NCBI GenBank assembly: GCA_032209605.1
Contig: JASFXZ010000054.1
Location: 1,116,001-1,180,000 of the forward strand
Origin: Mactromeris polynyma
Taxonomy: Eukaryota; Mollusca; Bivalvia; Venerida; Mactridae
Length of the DNA stretch: 64,000 bases
Reading direction: 5' to 3'
Every line of letters starts with the position of its first letter. Position 1 is the first letter of the stretch. The notes below the pieces were generated by a model that was given only the letters and a program-made list of their open reading frames with translations, did not search any database and was not told the origin of the DNA. This document shows, one piece after another, positions 48,687-59,529 of the stretch. Made by a program: the position numbers and the translations under genes.

Positions 48687-50229
48687 GAATAATAATAATA
48701 ATAATAAATTCTTTATTTTCAGAAGGTTACATACTTAAGGTTAACAATAAATAGTACATCTTTTTTTAATATGGCCTTCTATTAACAATATAAACACGCA
48801 CAAACAAACAATAATTCGCACATGCACGCACATCCACACAATCAAACACGCATTCACACACGCACACACAATACATTGTACATGAACATCATGTTTTAAC
48901 ATCAGGATGTAAATGAGACTATTAAAAACTACAAAATTTAAGATGATCTGAAAATAAAATTGAAATAAAACAACAACAACAACAGACACCTCACATAAGA
49001 CACATATATTATTGATATCATTGTTTAAGCATTAAGTAGTTCCTATAATTATTTTTAAATGTTTCTGTATCAGACAGACAACGTATATTTACAGGAATTG
49101 AATTCCATACGAGCATAAAAAGAGAATGTTTGTTTACCATAATTTGATATAAAGGAAAAGGGTGCTATGTCATTGTTGGTGGTGGATCTTAATCAGTATG
49201 TAGAATTGTGGGTGAAATAAATTATATCATGAAAGTAAGTGGGCAATTTATTATGTGAGAATTTATGTACTATAGTTGCTGAGAGAAATTTACATCTTTT
49301 TTTCAAATGATAGCCACCCTAATTCAATGAATAAGGGTCGTGATGGTGTAATTTGTGGTCTATGTAGAATATTTTTTCTGCTTTTTTCTGTATTATGGAT
49401 ATTTTCTTGTTGTTTGCTACAAGCCCTCGACACCATATAGGGCAACAATAGTCCATTGAAGATAATATGTAAGAATTGTAGAATAATTTCCGTGTGTTGG
49501 TGTTTAAGATATAGTTTATTCTTTTTAATATATTTAACTTTGATTTGAGTTTGTGACATACGTGATCTATATGTGCATTCCATCGAAGATTTTTATCAAT
49601 GATTACTTCAAGCATATTGTGGTTACTTACCTGTTCTAGAGTGATGTTATTTACATAAATTGATAGCGAAGAGTTTAGTACAGGTCTTTTAGCATTTGAA
49701 ATTATCATACATTTAGTTTTATTAGGATGAATGGACATGTTGTTCCGGAAACACCAATCAGAAACCATGTCCAAATCGCCCTGTAGAGACTGCTGTATTT
49801 CGACAATGTTATAACCAGATAAGTGTAATGTTGAGTCATCTGCGTAGAGATCGATGGCCGAAATTTGAAGATAAACTGGAATGTCATTGATATATATTAG
49901 GAAAAGGAGGGGACCAAGAATAGATCCATGTGGAACACCGGATTTGACCTCTTGAAGGGTTGACTTGTTGGGTCCGATGTTTACACATTGCCTTCTATTT
50001 ATCAAATAAGACCGCATCAAAGCTAACGAGTTTTCCGAGAAGTGGTACATTCGGAGCTTTTCAAGTAAAATTCTATGATCTACTAAATCAAAAGCTTTCC
50101 TAAGATCAAGAAATACAGATCCAATCAAACGTCCAGAGTCAATGTCTTTGAGCCACGAATCGACGAGCCTTATTAAAGAAGACTGGCAAGAATGATTTTG
50201 GCGAAATCCAGACTGATATTTATGAAGTA
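48687..50229 (-). mobile_element. CR1/L2-type LINE copy, 5'-truncated and decayed
   Basis: The minus-strand RT begins abruptly near 50229 (YQSGFRQNHS), with motif A VFLDLRKAFDLVDH, motif B SGVPHGSILGPLLF and the catalytic YADD. The frame breaks near 49330 and the conserved tail (LFIELGWLSFEKKM) continues in another frame. Further on, after an in-frame stop and another shift, comes CLSDTETFKNNYRNYL to the end of the coding region near 49017. The 3' UTR ends in a trinucleotide tail, seen on the plus strand as (AAT)n at 48687-48708. The RT motif style and the C-terminal pattern fit CR1/L2; the clade is inferred. Confidence 0.85.
49319..50229 (-). pseudogene. CR1/L2-type reverse transcriptase, frameshifted
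   Basis: This is the longest intact frame of the element above, about 300 codons covering the RT fingers, palm and thumb up to the first frameshift. The catalytic YADD is at about 49831-49842. The endonuclease is absent, so the copy is dead. Confidence 0.83.
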
Positions 50230-50418
50230 GTTAAAGAATGGGTAGAATAGAAGTTGTTTGTTTCAATTACCTGTGGAACAACCATATAATACAACATTTT
50301 CCTTCAGACTGAAAATAACATCATTTTCTAGGAACGTATGTTTCTATATCTTACAGTAATTAAACAATTATGAAATAACAATGATTTAAGTAAATTATGG
50401 AACACACGAGTATTACTA

Positions 50419-51832
50419 CACTGACCCAAAATGAAAACGTTACGCTTATTTTTTTTGAATATTTGTTTTGTTAGTATATATGTTGTTGTAAGTGTTACAC
50501 ATGTTTATCACGATTTCATTGCGGATAACGATTATGCAATTGTTTTAAAAATCGCCGGTATATTCATGCGTCCAAACAGGAAAAAGTTTTCCTTACTTTG
50601 CACGTGCGCTGCAACATTGGTTTCACTTACAGGTTTTACACTGACACGTAATCATTTGCTGCTTAGCACAGATAAAAAATATTGAATTTGTTTTAAAAAT
50701 CAATTGCATTTAGTGATGCCACGTCTTTCTGAAGATCAGAGAAACCAAGCTATTGGTATGCTCCGGTGTTTGATGGTCAATGGTAAATAACGTAGCACGT
50801 CATTTTGGCTGCTCCAGACAGACTATTCATAATCTTGCGAACCGGTACAACACTATTGGATCTGTCAGAGATCGTGCAAGACCCGGTCGTGTACGTGCTA
50901 CAACGTTACGTACTGATCGCGTTATCACGTTGACTCACCTACGTAATCGTTTTTTACCACCAACCATTACTGCTCGGCGTTACGGTACAGACGATCATAA
51001 ACCGTTTGAGACAGAACCGTGTTCCTATTCGTGCTCGTCGTCCATATACTGGACATATTTTGACTGCTTGTCATCGAGCTGCCAGACTGTTATCGGCACG
51101 ACGTCATTTGCATTTCACGCGCAACCAGTGGTAATCGATCCTTTTTGCGACGAGTCACGGTTTACTGTCAGCCATGCAGATGGCAGAATGCGCATCTATC
51201 AAGGTTATATCAATGTTTTAAACAATACAATGATACCATTCATGCGACATAACAGACCTGGTACTTTCCAGCATGACAATGCAACGCCCACAAGGCGTGT
51301 ATAACTAAACAATTCCTTGCTCAAAATAATGTTAACGTCTTGCCTTGGCTCGATGTATCCCCAGACTTGAACCCAATAGAACACATATGGGATGAATTGG
51401 ATCGGAGAGCCAGGTCCGAGCATCAAATTGATACCATAAGTGACCTCCGAATGCACTTATGTTAATATGGCAACGCATTCCAAACGCGGTCATACAACGT
51501 TACGTAAATTCAGTGAGGCGAATTCTCCAATGCATTCGTAAAAATGGCAGTCACACTGGTTACTGATGCTTCTTATAAAATCACTCAGTAAGTACTTTAT
51601 TTTCTCCAAATGTTACGTGATAATTTTCATTTTTCTGGAATTTTCATTTCGACCCCTGTCCACTTAATTGTTCGTAAAAAATATGCATTGTCTGATTTTT
51701 TCCCAGTAAATTACATAAACACATTGATATTGCATTGAAGATTCAATGAAAGAATAACTAACCCCGAATATACATTTATCAACAAAATATATACGTTTTA
51801 AATCGATGTAAAGTTTTCATTTTGGGTCAGTG
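50419..51832 (+). mobile_element. Tc1-like DNA transposon (1414 bp, inactive)
   Basis: Inverted termini begin CACTGACCCAAAATG on both ends (left at 50419; right, reverse complement, ending at 51832) and extend about 28 bp. TA dinucleotides flank both sides (50417-50418 and 51833-51834), the target duplication of the Tc1/mariner superfamily. The interior carries a decayed transposase on the plus strand. Confidence 0.92.
50716..51566 (+). pseudogene. Tc1-like transposase, broken by frameshifts and a deletion
   Basis: It starts MPRLSEDQRNQAIGMLR, homologous to the start of the transposase at 62335-63347. A frameshift near 50785 precedes the helix-turn-helix region (VARHFGCSRQTIHNL), a second lies near 50990 and a third near 51130. 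The first catalytic Asp (FCDESRF) and the second (HDNA) are visible, but about 50 residues between them are missing; the Glu is in NPIEHIWDEL. The last residues, before TGA at 51564-51566, read CIRKNGSHTGY. The DDE order is that of Tc1/mariner transposases, but the product cannot be functional. Confidence 0.9.
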
Positions 51833-51839
51833 TATTAGT

Positions 51840-53217
51840 GATAAATTTAAAGTCAATTCTATGTAAATGTTTAATGAAACAACTTACGCTATTATGCATT
51901 TCATTGACACTAAAATTTCATTTTTCTGAAGCTGACATTTTGTTCTGTGGGAAAAAATCGACAGAAAAATCCCCTGAAACGTGACCCGTGGTTTACATAT
52001 TAACTTCCTTGTTGACACCTGTACTTAAGACGAATGTACCGGAATGTTGGGTTTTAAGGCCATGCATAAATTAAGGGGAAACTTCTGTGTATTGTAATAG
52101 GACTGTTTATGCCTTAACATTTTATTTCTGGTTTTCCCCCAGTTTATACTTCATGTATTTGTGTCATCTTGTCACTTATAGTTAGCATTACATTCATTGG
52201 TCAGGGACATTAAATGACTCACTTGCAGTGAATGTGGCGAGTTAAAATCTACATGACCTCTCACATTTAACCTTTACTCACTGACTGGGTATATAAGGCA
52301 GTGCATATCTTCATTTCTTTACATAGGTTGCTGACCATTTAGGTCAGTGTAACCACTAAAGCTTAGGCTTTACACTAAAAACAAAGGATCTTAGGATCTG
52401 AACATTGTTGAATATTTCAACACGCCCCCTTTTTGCTTATTCGTATTGTATTATTTAGGGTTTAATATCTATAAGAATTTAAAGGCATAATTTAGGATAA
52501 AACCGCCAGTGAGTTCAGAGTATTTGAATTACCTACTCGCTACTGCAATAACTATGTTTGGTTTTGTTTATAGTTAAATCATAATTTGGAGTATAACATT
52601 TCAAACCTAACATACCACTATACGATCTGACGGCTACATAATTCCATCCAACAATCTACCACACGCATTGAGTTAATCACAAACAAACAACAACTCGATA
52701 CAGAAATCGAGCCTGTGACAGCATTATAAACGAAAAATGATTGTTGTAGTTATCCCCCTTACCGATATTACGGCGATATATACCCTAGAAAATAGCCATA
52801 TTTGCTTTTTAGCAATATGTTTGAAACAACATATTATAGCAAGGTGAAATGTTTACTGTTTTATCGTTATACAGTCCTTGAATTAATGATATCAACTGAT
52901 GTACTTTAGTAAAAATGCTGAAAAATAATGAAGTTATTTGAACGTTTGGTGCTGTCAATTGTACATGTTGGTCCGGTAAATCAGGCTAATTGCACAAGCA
53001 TTACTTTTGCAAAAGATACACGTTATACAACGATATTAATCAAATCTATCTCATGCTATCAAGATATTTTAAAACAACAACATTAAATTAAGTTTTTATT
53101 CCAAACTAACAACAACAGAAACAAAGAAGTGAGTATGGAAAATCCATTTGTTTAAATTTTTATTGATTTAATTCTCTCCTTTCCAAAAATACTTTTGATA
53201 TTAAAAAATACTAAACA
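51840..53217. other. Non-coding stretch, no recognised gene
   Basis: No coding exon is seen. A TATA-like GGGTATATAAGG at about 52287 and a short palindrome TGTTGAATATTTCAACA at about 52407-52423 were noted; neither can be tied to a gene. Confidence 0.4.
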
Positions 53218-53611
53218 ATTTTGTGTGCATTTACCGGAAGGTGAAATATCATCAAAAGTCGTTCATGTACAACTTTACTAAACAGTGTATAGAGTTAATC
53301 CATAAATGTGTAAATGAGGCCCGCTGTACGATTTCCATCCTCTTGTGTAAGTGATGTCATCTCCAGAAAACGTAATATGTAACGTCACCATGTACTGACA
53401 GTAAGCAATGCTTGTCCCATATGGCAATATGAAAACGAAGTGACCATATGGAGTAAATAGTGTTTCCTGCTCGCACATAGTGACGTAACATGCGACGTTT
53501 TCTTTTAATGAGGTCACTTGCAGTGCAGAAGAGGTTGGAAATCCCACAGCAGTGCTCAAGTTGATAAACTTGTCAAAACACATGGCGACTCCACCACCTT
53601 AACCGACCGTA
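53218..53611. repeat. Duplicated block, long copy
   Basis: Its two ends (53218-53281 and about 53549-53611) match a single contiguous block at 54443-54577, which lacks the roughly 265 bp between them. The two copies differ by scattered substitutions. The long copy holds a 101-codon minus-strand frame. Confidence 0.85.
53278..53583 (-). CDS. Hypothetical protein, 101 aa
   Basis: The product is not recognised. The minus-strand frame starts at ATG 53581-53583 with a favourable context (GTCGCCATGT) and ends at TAG. The composition is ordinary, with no simple repeat and no strong membrane segment; the middle is aromatic and Thr-rich (FTPYGHFVFILPYG), and MCFDKFINLSTAVG is at the N-terminus. The second copy of the block (54443-54577) keeps the region around the ATG and the 3' end but has lost the middle. 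It could be an exon, a fragment of a non-autonomous element or a chance frame. Confidence 0.25.
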   Translation of the reverse strand: MCFDKFINLSTAVGFPTSSALQVTSLKENVACYVTMCEQETLFTPYGHFVFILPYGTSIAYCQYMVTLHITFSGDDITYTRGWKSYSGPHLHIYGLTLYTV

Positions 53612-54442
53612 TGTTATAGTGCTATTTTGTGAGGTTGACACCTCAGTAAAAACAATACCAATATAATCTATTTCTTTGGAGACTTCACAGTAAATAAGCA
53701 ACATAAATTTCCCTTGGTAAAAGGAAATCCCTGTCACCAGCATGTGATTCTTTCAAATCAGTATACACACCAAACAAACCAAACCGTTCTGAAATATGGT
53801 AAGATCACAAACGTACAAATAGTATTTTGAAGAGCTTGTAATTAAACAGTTTGTGATTATAACAGAAATACATGTATACGCGACAGACAGGAGTACAACA
53901 TTTCATATACATAACAATTTACATGAAGTCTTACAAAAATAACCAAGGTCATACTTACATAGGGATGAGGTCCCTACAACCTCAACAGGTATAATTACTT
54001 ATTACAACATTTCCTGTCCACACAACCACACACTTCCGTCATTAATGGTGCCTATTGCATGCTGCAATGTTAGAAACAATAAAACAATATAACGAGTGCC
54101 AGCGACATTTTCTGACAGCCACAAAAGAAGGTTGAAAGACATTGAGCACGAAAGCGCGTAAAGAAATTAGAACCAATAAACGAACAAGATAAACCATTGA
54201 AAACGAAAGAGTTGTTTTAAGAAATACCTAGTACATAGTTTCACACATGTAAACCAATCCTACCTTCCAATGACATTTACTGATAGCCGCCAAAATGCCA
54301 CGACAGCAGCACCTTATATACATGAGAAGTGGAGCCCCCAAGCGGCGTCCGTGCTATCACCTGGGAGAAAAACCCGTACATATCGTACTAGAAAACACCG
54401 GGACTTAAGGTTAAATCCACTAAAAGTGAACCCTGCCACATC

Positions 54443-54577
54443 ATTTTGTGTGCATTTACCGGAATGTGAAATATCATCAAAAGTTATTATACATGTACAA
54501 CTTTACTAACCACAGCAGTGCTCAAGTTGATAAACTTGTCAAAACACATGGCGACTTCACCACCTTAACCGACCGTA
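54443..54577. repeat. Duplicated block, internally deleted copy
   Basis: Matches 53218-53281 joined to about 53549-53611, ending at the shared ACCGACCGTA. The junction lies in CTTTACTAACCACAGCAG. There is no GT-AG pair at the missing segment on either strand, so this is a deletion rather than a spliced retrocopy. Confidence 0.8.
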
Positions 54578-54589
54578 CTGCAGTCACTA

Positions 54590-54795
54590 TTACGAGATAA
54601 CATAACCTATAACACAGGATAGTACGAGAGGAAAACAGACTATTTCTCACCCTTCCACAAACAGCTGACAACTTCTACACATGAATCAGAGGTGGAGGAC
54701 AAATGAGCGTAGCCAAATGTCACGGAACAACATGACCTGCCCCGACCGAAGATCGAACCCGGACCTCCACGAACTGAGATAACTGGGCGGGGTTA
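54590..54795 (-). mobile_element. Probable tRNA-derived SINE
   Basis: On the minus strand a TTATCTCAGTTCGTGG segment (A-box-like, near 54771-54785) is followed closely by GGTCCGGGTTCGATC (B-box-like, about 54749-54763), and then by a non-tRNA body reaching about 54590. The A and B boxes are much closer than in a real tRNA, so the anticodon arm is missing and this is not a tRNA gene. The limits are approximate and no tail was defined. Confidence 0.5.
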
Positions 54796-54948
54796 TGACC
54801 ACATGAACATTAATATTAATGAACATTGTTCATTTTCAAGGCTTTCACACAACAAATTAAGACTCCCCATTCCTAATATAAAAGATTATAGAAATACAAA
54901 AGAAAAAGCGTTACATTCTGACACTCCGTAGATATAGAAACGTTTATT

Positions 54949-55060
54949 TAATAATAATAATAATATCTTTATTTATAGAAGGTAACATGTAAAGATGTAT
55001 AAGAAAACAGTCGTACACTTCCTAAATAAAACATGACCTTCTAACCGAAAACAACATATA
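54949..55060 (-). mobile_element. LINE 3' end fragment
   Basis: An (AAT)n tract at 54949-54965, then TCTTTATTTATAGAAGGTAACATG, copies the arrangement at 48687-48735 ((AAT)n, then TTCTTTATTTTCAGAAGGTTACAT). This is probably the 3' UTR and tail of a related CR1/L2-type element with almost everything else missing. The right limit is uncertain. Confidence 0.6.
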
Positions 55061-55689
55061 TTGAAACACAATAATTATATAGCATACATTCGTTCATTCA
55101 AGACAATCACTAATCAGATGTTCCTATTGTAAACAATACATATATACATGTATTAATATATAGTAATATTCAAATGCTATTAAAAACTTTCATAACAAAC
55201 AGACTAGAGTGTAGAAAGGCTTATGTAACTTGATCAACTTGGTAAAGTTTCAAAAAATTCGTAGCTCAAATACCGTGGTAGTTTGCTCAAACGTTGGCAT
55301 ACTTTTTCCATCCGCCCGGGACCACACGTCGGACTAGGTAAAGATGAAATCCAATTAAATTAATACTAAAATAGTACCCAGTCACATTCATTCGTACGTT
55401 CAGTGTAACATGACGTGTCGCGTGTTGTTTAATTGTTTCATTCATATCAATATGACATGCAAATTACAGTAATTTTGTCGATGCATTTTCGATGCAATAA
55501 GGTTCTTTCAAATTAACGCAGTAAATAATGCAGCACATGCAATGTTTCCATGTCCTTCTAGCAAATGACATGATTGTCAGCGTGTTTTTCTCTCAAATCT
55601 AATACATCAAAACAGTACAATGTAATCATATTTCCACAAAATAATAGTATATTGACTTTTGCCTAAATGCATACTCCTACAGCCTACTT

Positions 55690-57050
55690 AGTAGAGCACA
55701 GTGGGTAGAGCAGAGTACAGTTGTGCAGAGCAGGACATTGCTTACGTTGAGCACAGCACTGTTGTGTAGAACATGGCACAGTTGTGTAGAGCAGAGCACT
55801 GTTGTGTAGAGCACAGCACTGTTGTGTAGAACATGGCACAGTTGTGTAGAGCAGAGTACAGTTGTGTAGAGCAGAGCACTGTTGTGTAGAGCACAGCACT
55901 GTTGTGTAGAACATGGCACAGTTGTGTAGAGCAGAGCACTGTTGTGTAGAGCACAGCACTGTTGTGTAGAACATGGCACAGTTGTGTAGAGCAGAGTACA
56001 GTTGTGTAGAGCAGAGCACAATTGTGTAGAGTAGAGCACAATTGTGTAGAGCAGAACACTGTTGTGTAGAGCAAAGCACTGTTGTGTCGAACATGGCACT
56101 GTTGTGTAGAGCAGAGTACTGTTGTGTAGAGCAGAGTACAGTTGTGTAGAGTAGAGCACAATTGTGTAGAGCAGAACACTGTTGTGTAGAGCAAAGCACT
56201 GCTGTGTAGAACATGGCACTGTTGTGTAGAGCAGAATACAGTTGTGTAAAACGGAGTACAAGTGTGTAGAGCAGAGCACAGTTGTGTAGTGCAGAGCACA
56301 GTTGTGTAGAGCAGAACACTGTTGTGTAGAGCGGAGTACAGTTGTGAAGAGCAGTGTACAGTTGCGTAGAGCAGTGTACAGCTGTGAAGAGCGGAGTACA
56401 GTTGTGTAGAGCAGTGTACAGTTGTGTAGAGCAGAGTTCAGTTGTGTAGAGCAGAATACAGTTGTGTAGAGCAGTGTACAGTTGTGTAGAGCAGTGTACA
56501 GTTGTGTAGAGCAGAGTTCAGTTGTGTAGAGCAGTGTACAGTTGTGTAGAGCAGAGTTCAGTTGTGTAGAGCAGTGTACAGTTGTGTAGAGCAGTGTACA
56601 GTTGTGTAGAGCAGAATACAGTTGTGTAGAGCAGTGTACAGTTGTGTAGAGCAGAGTACAGTTGTGTAGAGCAGAATACAGTTGTGTAGAGCAGTGTACA
56701 GTTGTGTAGAGCAGTTTACAGTTGTGTAGAGCAGAGTTCAGTTGTGTAGAGCAGTGTACAGTTGTGTAGAGGAAAGTACAGTTGTGTAGAGCAGTGTACA
56801 GTTGTGTAGAGCAGTGTACAGTTGTGTAGAGCAGTGTACAGTTGTGTAGAGCAGAGTTCAGTTGTGTAGAGCAGTGTACAGTTGTGTAGAGTATATCACA
56901 GTTGTGATGAGCAGAGTTCAGTTGTGTAGAGCAGTGACCAGTTGTGTAGAGTAGATCACAGTTGTGATGAGCAGAGCAACGTTGTGTAGAGCAGAGAATA
57001 ATTGTGTAGAGCAGAGCTGAGCAAAGTTGTGTAGAGCACAGCAGACTTGT
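55690..57050. repeat. 20-bp minisatellite, about 68 copies
   Basis: The unit is GTTGTGTAGAGCAGTGTACA or close variants (GCAGAGCACA, GCAGAGTTCA, ACATGGCACA). From 55.7 to 56.3 kb variants recur in a three-unit pattern (AGCACT, AGCACT, ATGGCAC); to the right single-unit variants dominate. The minus strand is stop-free in all frames over long runs, which explains the long Leu/Tyr/Thr/Cys-rich frames. Confidence 0.95.
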
Positions 57051-57303
57051 GCAGAGCATCACGAAGTAAAACAGAGCTGAGTAAATATATTTGAACAGAG
57101 CATCACGGAGTAAAACAGAGCGGAGTGTAGCATCGCTGAGTAGACAGGGTGGAACAGAGCATCACGGAGTAAACCGTAGCGGAGTAAAGCAGCGCTGAGT
57201 TAAAAGAGTGGAACAGAGCATCACGGAGTAAAACAGAGCGGAGTGCAGCAGCGTTGAGTAAACAGAATGGAACAGAGCATCACGGAGTAAAACAGAGCGG
57301 AGT
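57047..57303. repeat. 59-bp tandem repeat, about 4 copies
   Basis: Units start at 57093, 57152, 57211 and 57270, each beginning GAACAGAGCATCACGGAGTA. The motif AACAGAGC/AGTGTAG resembles the neighbouring 20-bp unit, so this repeat may have grown from it. Confidence 0.9.
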
Positions 57304-57740
57304 ATGGATGGGCATTTGGGCTTGCAACCGGACGGGCGTTCCGGCGGACGCAATGACGGATGTTCGGTCTGGCAAACTAACGGGCGTTAGGGTGTGCAAA
57401 CGGACGGGCGCACTGACGGGTGTTAGGGTGGGCAAACGGACGGACGGATGTTCGGACGCGCTGTCAGGCGTTATGGCGGGTAATAGGGATGGCGTTTAAG
57501 CGGGCCTTTCCTTTGCACTGACTGGCAAACGGGCGGGCATTGTGGTGCATTGACTGCCGTTAGAGCGAGTAAACGGACGTGCGTTCGGGTCGAAGCACGG
57601 ACGGGCGTTTTTGGGCGCAAACCGACGGGCGTAAGGGCGTGCAAATGAACGGGATTTCGGGCGAGCGAGTGGACAAGATTTCTGGCGAACGGACCTATTG
57701 TATCGCAGACAGGCAGGCAGACCGGCAGACAGACAGACAT
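57304..57740. repeat. GC-rich degenerate repeat ending in CAGA microsatellite
   Basis: Diverged copies of a GCAAACGGACGGGCGTT-like motif at irregular spacing of about 30-40 bp make this the most GC- and CpG-rich part of the window. It ends in (CAGA/CAGG)n at about 57701-57740. Open frames here on both strands are compositional. Confidence 0.8.
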
Positions 57741-57829
57741 ATCATGGTAAATAAACAAGAAAAAACAGTAATGCAGAACGCCAGACAGACAAGAGGGACA
57801 GAATCACAGAAATATGTCAATAAATGAAA

Positions 57830-58598
57830 CCACTCATTACTTGATTTAGTTATTGACAAAATCAGTCAGACTTAATGTACTACTTGTGTATGTATGTTGC
57901 GGCGAATGGTATCATTTATAAAAATAAGATGCATGAACAACTTAATTTTATTTAACCGAATTCCACGGTGCTAGATATCGTACATATACATCTTTCATAA
58001 CCGGATCTTGATGTTTATTTCGTAGAAAGCATCATCATTAACTCAACTTGTGTCGACATTTATAATGACGAGATGCATGTTCTACTAAATTTAAATATGA
58101 AAACCACAAACGTGACATTCGACGTACATTCCTGGATCTTTCCTGGAGATTTTGTTTCAAAGAAAACATTATCACTAATAAAACGCTCGTCGACATTTTA
58201 AACTTATCTTAGGTTAGACTTAGGTGATATCCGATTTTTGTCTGGTTTAGACTTCGATCCTTTGCTGGAATTCTATGTCTTACACATGGCGTGATAGAAT
58301 TGATTTCAGTTCATATTTCGCTGGCAATGTGCCAGCCTTGAGGAACAACATTATGAAGTCTCTGAGATTTTTTATATCCGGTATAAAGCCGAATACTTGC
58401 CGTTTGTCGGTAATGCAACAGCCTGTTCACAAAAGCTTATTTTGATAGATACATGTATTTACAGGGAATGCGATATAATTGACAAAGGAATTGCAGTCTT
58501 TGATTCTATTGGGACAAGAAAAAGGGAGGTCAGTGAGACGTCTGTGTCACTATATGGGGTAGCATTTGTAATATGCGCTCACATCATCAGAGGAGCAC
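57830..58598. other. Non-coding stretch, nothing recognised
   Basis: AT-rich sequence with no exon, repeat or element that could be supported. Confidence 0.4.
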
Positions 58599-58601
58599 AT
58601 A

Positions 58602-58819
58602 CAGTGGAACACGCTTATAACGAATTTCTGGGGACCTGGAAATTTACTTCGTTATATCCAAACTTTGTTATATCAATACAACGAATTTTCATTATAAATG
58701 TATGGATATAACAAATTTCGTTATAGCATCTATACATAGAGCTTGGTCGGGGAATAAAAATTACTACGTACTATCCGAGTCTTTGTTATAACCGAGTACG
58801 TTATAAGCGTGTTTCACTG
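58602..58819. mobile_element. Pogo/Tigger-like MITE (218 bp)
   Basis: The termini are inverted: left CAGTGGAACACGCTTATAAC and right, as reverse complement, CAGTGAAACACGCTTATAAC. TA dinucleotides flank both ends (58600-58601 and 58820-58821). CAGT ends with TA targets are typical of pogo/Tigger-type Tc1/mariner relatives. The interior has repeated GTTATA motifs and no gene; a plus-strand frame crossing its left end is a coincidence. Confidence 0.82.
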
Positions 58820-58833
58820 TATATTTGTCGAGT

Positions 58834-59390
58834 CTAATTTCTAGATGACGTTTTGATCATTTTCAATAATTTCACTATCACCAAGGTGCCAATTTCTAGT
58901 ATGTGAGTTACAGACACACATCGGTTCGTTAAACACAATGGTAGCACATTGTCCTGAACTGCAGAGATACCTCCATTTGTTAACATAATTATTACATAAT
59001 TATGTTTTAAGCGTTTTTTCGTAGACTCCTCTTCAAAATATGATATCAGTAACATGTCGTCTTCTACTGTCGGTCTGGACATATTGTGATATACACAAAT
59101 ACTCAGATTGTTAGCCTCTATAGTTCTGTGATAAGGTCATTCATATACAAGAGATACGGAACGGGGAAGCTGCCCTCACCTTGTCTTACACCCTGTACTA
59201 TTGGAAACCATACATATTCATGTGATTGGTCACGGACACGACTTTGTATTGACATTCTCCATATCACCTTCTATACATTGTGGTCAATATACATTGTTGA
59301 AAATTTGTATAGAAGGCCGTTACGCCAAACTCACTCGTACGCTTGACGCGCATCAAGGAAAGCAACAAATACTTTACTTCTGTTTTTTCT
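58834..59390 (-). pseudogene. Degraded LINE reverse transcriptase fragment
   Basis: Minus-strand translation in shifting frames gives motif A (VFVAFLDARQAYE, then a stop, then VWRNGLLYK), motif B (GVRQGEGSF, then PYLLYMNDLITEL) and a possible motif C (VEDDMLLIS). In-frame stops and frameshifts are frequent. Similarity of motif A to that at 43060-44356 suggests the same family. Confidence 0.7.
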
Positions 59391-59485
59391 CCATACAATA
59401 TACACGCTCCGAGTTGAAATGAGGACATTACACATCCAATATTTATCTCGGTAAACAAACAACCTCACGACTTTCGCTGCCGTTC

Positions 59486-59527
59486 GTCAGAACCAATGGT
59501 GGTCCTATTATTGAGGTTTCACTGTAT
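59486..59527. mobile_element. Possible pogo/Tigger-like MITE terminus
   Basis: GTGGTCCTATTATTGAGGTTTCACTGTA resembles the element end at 45660-45716 (GTGGTGTTATTATTGAGG, then GAGGTTTTACTGTA). The other terminus was not found. Confidence 0.35.
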
Positions 59528-59529
59528 TT

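Noticed and set aside
52010..52423. Solo LTR (TG...CA ends, TATA-like box)
   Set aside because: No matching target duplication was found (TTCCT versus CGCCC). The CA end is part of a local palindrome, and no second LTR or primer-binding site is present.
54749..54785. Functional tRNA gene
   Set aside because: The A- and B-box-like segments are too close to allow an anticodon arm; a SINE fits better.
55677..57062. 461-codon minus-strand frame rich in Leu, Tyr, Thr and Cys
   Set aside because: It is a translation of the 20-bp tandem repeat, open in more than one frame.
58397..58711. 104-codon plus-strand frame
   Set aside because: It runs across the left end of the MITE at 58602 and has no family feature.
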